Assembly (NCBI GenBank): GCA_054601695.1
Contig: BAAHQB010000028.1
Location: forward strand, 248,001-312,000
Reading direction: 5' to 3'
Length of the DNA: 64,000 bases
DNA from: Amorphochlora amoebiformis
Taxonomy: Eukaryota > Cercozoa > Chlorarachniophyceae
In this document: piece after piece, positions 1 to 64,000 of the stretch
Layout of the letters: the number at the start of each line of letters is the position of its first letter
Numbering within the stretch: position 1 is the stretch's first letter
Program-made: the position numbers and the translations under genes
Notes under the pieces: generated by a model
What the model was told of the DNA's origin: nothing
Databases searched by the model: none
The model's input: the letters and a program-made list of their open reading frames with translations, nothing else

Positions 1-45
1 TGTGTATGTTACTTATGCAAATGTATACATGTATGTAGGTAGATA

Positions 46-80
<35 letters not shown>

Positions 81-161
81 TATAATATAATGAGAAGTAT
101 GATTCTACGTCTATCTATGTATGTTATTTATGCAAAAGCATACATGTATGTAGGTAGATAA

Positions 162-256
<95 letters not shown>

Positions 257-257
257 G

Positions 258-306
<49 letters not shown>

Positions 307-308
307 TA

Positions 309-352
<44 letters not shown>

Positions 353-539
353 AATAAACATATATTCCCCCCAATCCCTAACCCATATTATATATATATA
401 TATATATATATATTATAGATATATGTATATATAATATATATATATATATAGTAAATAAACATATATTCCCCCCAATCCCTAACCCTAACCCCTAACCATA
501 ACCATAACTCTAACCCTAACCCTAACCCTAATGTCTTAG
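1..539. repeat. TA tracts and degenerate CCCTAA at the window start; no exon seen
   Basis: Mostly (TA)n. A unit of about 35 bp containing TATTCCCCCCAATCCCTAAC occurs twice (about 350-388 and 450-490). It is probably part of an intron of gene 1, because the first supported exon starts at 540 in the middle of the protein. No start codon context is visible. Confidence 0.6.
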
Positions 540-53011
<52,472 letters not shown>

Positions 53012-53281
53012 GTGCCGTATCACGCGAGAAACTAATCATTAGATCCGAAAACTGAAAATAATCAACCTTCACCGCCTAATTCTAATAACTCCATGGCATA
53101 ATTTTACGTCCATGGGTCGCGGTGACTAAGACGACCTTCACTGGGTCAATTTTCATTCGAATTCTGTTCTTGCGAGTAAGCACATGAATTTCATGAGTGC
53201 TCGAAAAATCGTAAATATTAATGTAATCATCACTCTATATAAATCTCTGAATGATACACTTACTGGACTTATGATTATATA

Positions 53282-53350
<69 letters not shown>

Positions 53351-54379
53351 CACACAGGACACAATATACCTAGTATAAATATATACATACTATGGCATGC
53401 CCTAGATGCCGTTTGATATGATCAGGTACATCAGCACTAATTTATAGTAATCTAGGTAATAACGACTAGCGGTTGATATGATTGACAAGCACTACTAGAC
53501 TAATATAGTAGTAATAACTAAAATGATTGCGGCTGTCACCAGTGCTGTAGGTAAGACTATACTGAATGCAATAAATATTAGATCTAGTAGATGTATAAGT
53601 ATCTAGCATCTAGAGCATATCAATGATAAGTTTAAATTTAAGCCCCAGATTTGCGCGAGCGAATCAAAAAATCTAAGACCAGATGGCGTGTAGACTTTGC
53701 ATGTATAAACATGCACATGCATCCCTCCAGAAATACTAGATCTCATTTCATTTTCTTTTTTTTTTTTTCTTTCATTAATATTTACTTTAGCACATTTTTT
53801 TTTTTTAATAATTTATCATCGTCAAGAAGCGTAAATGTCAAAGACTGAATTAGGCTAGCTAAAGACAGAGGGAGCGGTCTTGATGTCGTAGTATACATTT
53901 GAAAAGAGAATTGTACATGTATTACACATATACTTACATCTTTTTACGAGTACATGTCTTTGACGGTTGGTTAGGGTTCCTCGTCTTTTTCCCTCCATTT
54001 GTGTTATAAATTTAAGAGGGAAAAGAACATTAAAATCGGAACAATGGATTGAAACTCAGTGAATTATAACCACATATATCACGTGATTACATGCCATATT
54101 TATATCTAATAGTACGTATAGGAACGTATACGTGTAAATTTTACCCAAACAGAACCCGAAAAAAAAAAACAAAAAGGAAACACGAAAAAAATTGTAGTAA
54201 TAGAATTCGTTACGTTCCACCTCTCAAGTTGTCTTTTTTTTGGCGATTTTTTTTTTTTTCCTTGAAATTGTTTTTTCTCGTTGATCTCGACTCGCACTGA
54301 GCGAGGTGAGAAGGGGGGGTGGGGTGGGGGGGGGTTCAGAGGGGGGAGGGAAATGCCATCCATCCACCGCGCCTCCGAG
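53012..54379. other. Intergenic region between convergent genes 1 and 2
   Basis: No supported exon was found. The sequence is complex and mostly free of CCCTAA, with one TA tract at about 53276-53347 and several T or A homopolymers (53755-53768, 53801-53814, about 54159-54168). AATAAA at 53570-53575 could be a polyadenylation signal for gene 1, about 560 nt after its stop. This stretch should contain the 3' ends of both genes. Confidence 0.5.
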
Positions 54380-54660
54380 CTAAGACAACGCGCAGTTCTC
54401 TGATTATAGATACTATGTAGACATATTTATGTCTAACATGCAACATACGTAGAGATATGTATATCATTATGTATATTATTATGTATGTACGTGAACACTT
54501 TTTCAAAGTTGATATGAACAACGTGCATGTATATACGTATGTATGTGTACATAAATGTAAATAATATATACACACATATATATATATACACACACATGTA
54601 TCATATTCATATATATATATATATACATGTATGATTTTCATATATATATATATATATATT

Positions 54661-54695
<35 letters not shown>

Positions 54696-54880
54696 TGCAG
54701 ATACCCGAGTCTGAGTCAACGATCATTTGTAACCGTTGAAGTTTTTCTACCTAAGGAATATTACAATATATATATATATATTATATATATAATACACATA
54801 TACATATATATTTCTCTATATGTATTTAATACATAATATATATTTCTCTTTATATACACAGATATACATATAGTTGTATT

Positions 54881-54931
<51 letters not shown>

Positions 54932-55050
54932 GTGCATATGAATATTGATATATGTACATGTATATATATACATAAAAATATTTAGATATCCATAAATACT
55001 ACTACACATGTATTATAGGGTGTAACACGTAGATACTCAATATATATATA

Positions 55051-55098
<48 letters not shown>

Positions 55099-55260
55099 CT
55101 TTTTCTTCAACTATGATTGGCTTCTTGTTCGATCTCTGGGATGCGTATATTAGGTTTAGTACAATCTATATATATATATATATATTATATATATGTATGT
55201 ATGTATGTATATATATATATATTTGCATATCATCATATATATGTGTATATAATATATATA

Positions 55261-55302
<42 letters not shown>

Positions 55303-55520
55303 ATTATTTATATATATATATATATATACACATACACACACACATATATATATATATATATACGTTTTCTGTGTACAATATAGCACATTTGTGTGTGTAA
55401 ATTGTATAGATACTATATATTCTATATCATATATAGACATGCATATGTATAATTTATGATGTATTACACTCTTAAGATTGTTATAAGAGTCTTTGAATTT
55501 GCTATACATTCAAACATATC

Positions 55521-55564
<44 letters not shown>

Positions 55565-55620
55565 CCTGCATCCATATAGATGTCAAAGGACACATAATAC
55601 ATACGTACATATATGTTTAT

Positions 55621-55675
<55 letters not shown>

Positions 55676-55989
55676 CAGTGCAGCGGTCTGGTAGGCCGAT
55701 ATTACGGTCCGGCCCACCAGTAGTATGCTAGGCAAGTGGTCCAGTGGTGTGGTAGTTGTCCGAGGTCGACTGTTGTCCGTTTGGATTATGACGAATAATT
55801 ATTGATAACTTCTTACGGTAGTCGGATCCTTCCTTTCTTCCTCCGGAACCCACCGGTTCCGTCGGTTCCGAACTGCTTGGGTTCCGGACTGCTTGGGTTC
55901 CGAACCCTTTTTTGGTCTACTAGTCGCGGTCTATCTAAGCGTAGTCTAACGGCGGTCTTAACTCCTCGTAGTTAACTAGCTATGGGTTT

Positions 55990-56051
<62 letters not shown>

Positions 56052-56091
56052 CTATATTACACATATATGTATATGTGTATATTATCTATCT

Positions 56092-56151
<60 letters not shown>

Positions 56152-56223
56152 CGTTTCTCCTCGAAGCTCGGAGCTTAAGATCTGCATAGAATTCTTAGGT
56201 ATCTCATGTTCACCCTGTTTATG

Positions 56224-56259
<36 letters not shown>

Positions 56260-56328
56260 ATTTATATATATATATATATATATATATCATATTCGTAAGT
56301 ATGTCGTATGTGGAATAGATTCATATAT

Positions 56329-56370
<42 letters not shown>

Positions 56371-56545
56371 TAGATTCGTAAATATATACCACATAATAGA
56401 TTTAAACATATTTCTAATGTATATGTAAATGTATATATATATATATATGTACATATATACACATATACGAATATATATATGTATATATGTATATGTATAT
56501 ATATATGTACATATATTGGATACATATTATATATACAAATATATA

Positions 56546-56601
<56 letters not shown>

Positions 56602-56909
56602 ATATATATATATGTATGATATATATATATACATATAGGTGAAAATCTACATAATATAGTTTTCACATATGGTTGCTTTTATGATTTTGTGGTAGTGTAC
56701 AGGGTTAAATAAATTTTCGGCTATAACAAATATTTGTACAAAGTTATATTTATATCCATAGATACATATAATATACATATATATATATATATATATATAC
56801 ACATACACATGTAATAATAATAGTAATCGGGGGTTTACTTTGGCTGATGTCCGAGGAGGTGGTGATTTGTACTAATATATATATATATATATATATGTGT
56901 ATATATATA

Positions 56910-56960
<51 letters not shown>

Positions 56961-57010
56961 ATATATATATATATATATATGTATGTAAATATATGTGTAT
57001 TACTTAGATC

Positions 57011-57042
<32 letters not shown>

Positions 57043-57236
57043 GTGTGTTTACGCATGTATTATATGTATTACAAGTATTCCTACACATGTAGACACACAT
57101 ATAACACAACCTCTGAATATATATTTATTTATATTTCTATCTATCCATCTATCTATAAATATATACATATATATATGTATATATGTATATATATATATAT
57201 ATATGTTATGTGCACACACATAACAATTATATACAT

Positions 57237-57286
<50 letters not shown>

Positions 57287-57357
57287 ATATTATATATATG
57301 CACACAAACATATAATATGTATTATATATAGATATGTAATATTAGATGTGTATATAT

Positions 57358-57401
<44 letters not shown>

Positions 57402-57557
57402 CAAATATAATATTATATATATTATATATATATATATATTATATATATTACACATGTATATATTTACTCATCGTCTATAGTATGTCGCCATCTTGTGATA
57501 TATATATATATATTTATTTATTTATATATAATATTTATATAGTATGCACACACATAT

Positions 57558-57618
<61 letters not shown>

Positions 57619-57762
57619 CATCTTCTATAGTATGTCGCCATCTTGTAATGTATATATATATATGTTGTATGTGTATGTGTGTGTATATATATATGTATGT
57701 ATATATATGTGTGTATATATATATATTATATGTATACATATATTATATATATACACATATAA

Positions 57763-57810
<48 letters not shown>

Positions 57811-57903
57811 TATATATACCTCATCTTCTATAGCTTGTCGCCATCTGGTAATGTCTTGAACCGTTCCGTACACAAGATACACGAATCCAGTTGGAAATCT
57901 CTG

Positions 57904-57969
<66 letters not shown>

Positions 57970-57983
57970 ATATATTATAAAAT

Positions 57984-58022
<39 letters not shown>

Positions 58023-58232
58023 TATACCTGGGTCTTGCATTTAATATGAACCCATCTTAACACTCCATTAAGCATCACTCTATGGCTCATCTGTGATATA
58101 TATATATATATATATATATGTATATGTATTTATAATATATATATATATATATATATACGCGTTTTTGTATGTCTACATATTGATATATAATTCTTTTTTA
58201 TTTTCCTACCGATGTAATGATATTATAACTTT

Positions 58233-58293
<61 letters not shown>

Positions 58294-58352
58294 GTATGTA
58301 CATATTTTCTTACATATGTGATTTTTTTTTTTTTAATGTATATACACGTACG

Positions 58353-58390
<38 letters not shown>

Positions 58391-58441
58391 TGTATTGTGT
58401 TCGTTTGTGCATATATACATGAATTTGTTATATTACATGTA

Positions 58442-58485
<44 letters not shown>

Positions 58486-58667
58486 GTTCGTGTGTACATA
58501 TATATGAACGATTGTTTATTACATCATAAATATTTACATATACATATATATATATATATATGTATATTATATATATTTATACTATATATATATATAAGAT
58601 TTTTTTTTACCTGAAAGCGAATACCAATATATAATATATATCGTATATATGTATACTAGTAAATATA

Positions 58668-58728
<61 letters not shown>

Positions 58729-58793
58729 CCTGAAAGTGAATACCATTGACGCATGCTAAGCGGAACTTTTCTGCTACCTTTTCCTTATCGCAC

Positions 58794-58827
<34 letters not shown>

Positions 58828-58908
58828 CATATTTATATTATTATATATATATATATATTATATAGATATATTATATATATATATATATGTTAATATAGAT
58901 ATATTATA

Positions 58909-58941
<33 letters not shown>

Positions 58942-58993
58942 TAATTAGTTATAAACTAATAGACACTAAAGATCAGACCACATACATATAGGG

Positions 58994-59048
<55 letters not shown>

Positions 59049-59099
59049 AAAATGCACATACCTGATCAACTATACTTCCATAGACACTAAGATCAGATA

Positions 59100-59143
<44 letters not shown>

Positions 59144-59259
59144 GTATATACATATATAAACTCTCTCTCTCTATATATACATACATACATATGATATATA
59201 TATATTCAAATGCACATACCTGATCAACTATACTTCCATAGACACTAAGATCAGATACC

Positions 59260-59301
<42 letters not shown>

Positions 59302-59605
59302 GTATATACATATATAAACTCTCTCTCTCTATATATACATACATACATATGATATATATATATTCAAATGCACATACCTGATCAACTATACTTCCATAGA
59401 CACTAAGATCAGATACCATATATATATACATATATATATATATGTATACATATTTATATATGTATATACATATATATACTATATATATATATATATATAT
59501 ATATTCAAATGCAAATACCTTATCAACTATACTTCCATAGACACTTAGATCAGATACCATATATATACATATATATATATATATGTATATACATATATAG
59601 ATATA

Positions 59606-59646
<41 letters not shown>

Positions 59647-59970
59647 CATATATATATATATATATATATATTCAAATGCAAATACCTTATCAACTATACT
59701 TCCATAGACACTTAGATCAGACACCTCCATTTTCTTGTCCATTCCTAAGATTTTCCTCAACCTACATACGTATATCAATAAATTAAAATGTAGATATGTT
59801 GATATCTTTGTATATATATTTACATATATATATATATATATATATTGTATGGTCAGGATGACATTACTCGGGGGACCACCACATTTTGGCGGGAAGCAAT
59901 TTTTGCTGTTTCTTCTCCCTACTAAAAATACAAACACATGTATAAGAATATGCAGACCTATATATTATTA

Positions 59971-60014
<44 letters not shown>

Positions 60015-60284
60015 TTATATATATATATATTATATATATATATATTATATATATATTATATATATATATATATACGTTTATATATCTATGTGTATATATG
60101 TGTATGTAAAGGGCTACATGTATGTATTGAATATATATTTGTATATATATATATATATATTATATAATGTATATATTTGTGTATAAGAAAACTAGATACC
60201 CATTTATCTGGAAATCATCTCCCGTTAACACTGTCGTATTTCCTTTGCGTCTGTCATTTCGTTTCACCTTCTGATATATATACG

Positions 60285-60319
<35 letters not shown>

Positions 60320-60334
60320 TATATATTTATTTAT

Positions 60335-60372
<38 letters not shown>

Positions 60373-60434
60373 ATTATATACATATATATACATATATATA
60401 TATATATTAAAATTTATATATATATCTTATATAC

Positions 60435-60476
<42 letters not shown>

Positions 60477-61415
60477 ACTTACGCGAGAGCGAGGCTGCGG
60501 GGGGCAGAGTATAGCAAATTCACCTATGCGGAGATCCTATAATTTTTACGTCAGTATGTGAATACATACTTTACATGAAAATATGTGTATACGTGCGTAA
60601 TTTCGAAATAATACATGTACACACGTTCCCTAGATTCCGAAGATATTTCCACAAACCCATATATCCCAAAGAAAACCGCAACTCACCTCAAGGATCACCT
60701 CCTTGACAAACATCCACTCTTCCCCTTCAAAGAAAGGAGGCATATCCATCTCAGTCTTCTGCCGCTTGCTCGTGGGCTCGCCGCCATTCTTCTCTTCCTC
60801 TCCCTCCAAGCCCCCGAAGAATCTGGACCGGGATGCTGTCGACTCAGGAACGGTGGGCGTTGGCCCGTCTCCCAAATCGTCACCTTTGTCATCGGCAGTC
60901 GGCGCGGCGCCAGTGGTACTGAGATCCACCATCTCGTCGCGCGAGCCGCTAGGCGCTGACTTAACATCGAGATCTATGAGATCCTCGGATGGATCGGGCT
61001 CGGAATCCGAGGTTGCAACATTGCAGTCGAAGTCAGCTTCCGCTGATGCGACCAACCCGGGCGGACGGGCGGTAGCATCGGTCGAGGTCGAGGGGGTTCC
61101 ACGGCTGGCTGTGCGGATTGAACTTCGGGAGTTCGGGAAGGTCGGGAAGGTCGGGAAACCGCGGTGGTCGCGCAGCGATGGCGAGGGACGGTGGCGGGTT
61201 GTCTGCATTTGGCTGGTGGAGACGGGTTTCCGGTTTCTCAGGTAAGGTGTCGCGGAAGCAGAGCTAGAAGAGCGGAGGATAGGGCGGGACCTGGAAAGGC
61301 TGTTAGCAGACGCGGGTTCTGATACGGGCGAACAGGTCCCAAGAGAGCGGCCAAGAGGAAGACACTGGCCGACCTGGACGGCCTCACTGCCTCTGGCCAC
61401 GAGAAGTCGCACCAT
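54380..61415 (-). CDS. PAS-domain protein, 13 exons, 474 residues
   Basis: Exons from 5' to 3' on the minus strand: 61415-60687, 60536-60483, 60270-60200, 59921-59868, 59761-59686, 58792-58730, 58090-58028, 57900-57820, 56871-56839, 56214-56149, 55165-55097, 54750-54705, 54399-54380. They total 1425 nt and end in TAG with all phases consistent. Residues 1-243 are Ser/Pro/Asp-rich and probably disordered, with a basic stretch SKRQK near 222. Residues about 297-390 form a PAS domain: [16 protein letters not shown] at the start, [20 protein letters not shown] in the middle, and [10 protein letters not shown] with [19 protein letters not shown] at the end, which is the classic PAS_3/PAC ending. 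No kinase or other output domain follows. PAS domains sense ligands, redox or light, or mediate dimerisation; which applies here is unknown. The ATG at 61415 is the first in frame. Exons 9, 12 and 13 are least certain. Confidence 0.85.
55166..56148. other. Long intron of gene 2 with a GC-rich island
   Basis: Besides TA tracts this intron holds an unusual 310-bp complex block (about 55675-55988). In it GGTTCCGAACTGCTTGGGTT and a close variant repeat in tandem near 55855-55910. No open frame of useful length or exon signal was found. Confidence 0.5.
57466..57655 (-). repeat. Two downstream echoes of gene 2 exon 8
   Basis: Read on the minus strand, the end of the exon (AGATGGCGACA...ATAGAAGATGAG) with GTATAT recurs near 57616-57650 and, more diverged, near 57468-57500. 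Confidence 0.82.
58960..59560 (-). repeat. Four or five downstream echoes of gene 2 exon 5
   Basis: On the minus strand, GATCTTAGTGTCTATGGAAG and TATAGTTGATCAG|GTATGTG recur near 59515-59557, 59375-59418, 59216-59259 and 59060-59102, with a remnant at about 58965-58985. Later copies share CAG|GTATGTG instead of AAG|GTATTTG, so they arose from one another. Confidence 0.88.
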
Positions 61416-61776
61416 TCCGGCGACGGATTCGAAATCAGGCCTGATATCTCAATTAAATATTTAGTTGAAATCACCTTAAATTATCCACTCTCGTTCCGGT
61501 TGAAACGTCGCTATTTCTCGTGGATTTGAAGTGGTACCCCTGTTTGAAGAAAAGGGGTACCCGATGTACTCACTGGTTGAAACTAACCACAAGATAAGGG
61601 TACGTCGTTTAGGATTAGAGGTTTTGTCTTTTGGGTACCCTATTCTTCATTTTCTCGAATGTTTTGAGAAATTCCATATATTTCTCGGATACTCTCGAGA
61701 GATTTAGAAAAATCGCCAATCCCCCGGGATCCCCTGCTCGCAAACCTGATCCAGCGTTGCCCGGACCGTCTTATCG
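61416..61776. promoter_or_regulatory. Shared intergenic region between divergent genes 2 and 3
   Basis: This 361-bp stretch separates the minus-strand PAS start codon from the plus-strand gene 3 start codon. It contains an inverted repeat, GGTACCCC at 61533-61540 and GGGGTACC at 61554-61561, with a 13-nt loop, and a further GGGTACCC at about 61635-61642. Unlike nearly all other non-coding DNA here it has no TA tract and no telomere-type repeat. It is the natural place for a bidirectional promoter; no TATA or initiator element is called with confidence. Confidence 0.5.
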
Positions 61777-63103
<1,327 letters not shown>

Positions 63104-63109
63104 GTGAAT

Positions 63110-63166
<57 letters not shown>

Positions 63167-63252
63167 GTATATATGTATAAATATTATATAATATGTATAT
63201 ATTATATTTACATGTATATATATATGTTTCCAAGCTTGTTTCCCGGAAGTAA

Positions 63253-63311
<59 letters not shown>

Positions 63312-63360
63312 CATACATACATACACACATGTGTATTTTTTATATATATTATATATTATA

Positions 63361-63405
<45 letters not shown>

Positions 63406-63411
63406 CCATAT

Positions 63412-63455
<44 letters not shown>

Positions 63456-63503
63456 TTATATATACTTTAATACATACATAGATTTATATACATATCCACA
63501 CAA

Positions 63504-63633
<130 letters not shown>

Positions 63634-63639
63634 AAAATG

Positions 63640-63676
<37 letters not shown>

Positions 63677-63710
63677 GTGTTTAATATAATATATATATAT
63701 ATATATATAT

Positions 63711-63775
<65 letters not shown>

Positions 63776-63855
63776 CACATACATTCGTATGAAGAACACA
63801 TATACCTGTGCAGTCTGTGCCATTGCGCAAGGATATAGATTCATATTATATATAT

Positions 63856-63897
<42 letters not shown>

Positions 63898-63933
63898 CAT
63901 ACATACGTATGAAAAACACATATACCTGTGCAG

Positions 63934-63993
63934 TCTGTGCCATTGCGCAAGGATATAGATTCATGGGAATGTATGCAACCAAATATTAAATAG
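63934..63993 (+). other. Possible terminal exon of gene 3
   Basis: After CTGTGCAG the sequence reads [19 protein letters not shown] and stops at TAG (63991-63993). An acceptor-side copy of its first 30 nt lies at about 63814-63843, the same echo pattern seen at genuine exons. The required phase (0) does not match the phase 2 end of the exon at 63103, so another exon must lie between them or this reading is wrong. Confidence 0.3.
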
Positions 63994-64000
63994 GCATGAT

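Overview
This window is eukaryotic and looks like a microbial eukaryote (protist or alga). Three multi-exon genes are split by GT-AG introns, and the introns are mostly (TA)n with blocks of the telomere-type repeat CCCTAA/TTAGGG. The species cannot be named from the sequence. The standard genetic code fits: two reconstructed genes end in TAG and their joined exons contain no internal stop.

Gene 1 (+ strand, left of the window to 53011) is a DDX60-like, Ski2-family DExH-box helicase. I traced 82 exons (540 to 53011, 4926 coding nt, 1641 residues plus stop) and the phase is consistent at all 81 junctions. The mean exon is 60 nt and the mean intron about 590 nt, so only about 9% of the locus codes. 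Order: N-terminal part (540-6697), Lys/acidic linker (8679-14219), pre-helicase part with a Lys/Gly-rich stretch (14566-23920), RecA1 with Walker A and DEVH (24252-30457), middle part (30981-37101), RecA2 with the QMAGRAGRRG motif (37530-42024), and C-terminal part (42876-53011). The 5' end lies outside the window.

Gene 2 (- strand, 61415 down to 54380) has 13 exons, 474 residues and a PAS domain at about residues 297-390. It converges on gene 1 across about 1.4 kb without a supported gene. Its first exon is 729 nt, GC-rich and uninterrupted; the rest is broken up by TA introns. Gene 3 (+ strand, from 61777) diverges from gene 2 across a 361-bp shared promoter region. It is unrecognised and its 3' end is unresolved.

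The most unusual structure is a systematic set of 'edge echoes'. Introns repeatedly contain partial copies of the neighbouring exon's edge together with its splice site, separated by (TA)n. Upstream introns hold copies of acceptor plus exon start; downstream introns hold copies of exon end plus donor. At least 20 exons in all three genes show this. Telomere-type repeats sit inside introns mostly with CCCTAA on the sense strand. There CTAAC matches a branch-point motif, and the repeat sometimes supplies the acceptor itself (CCCTAG).
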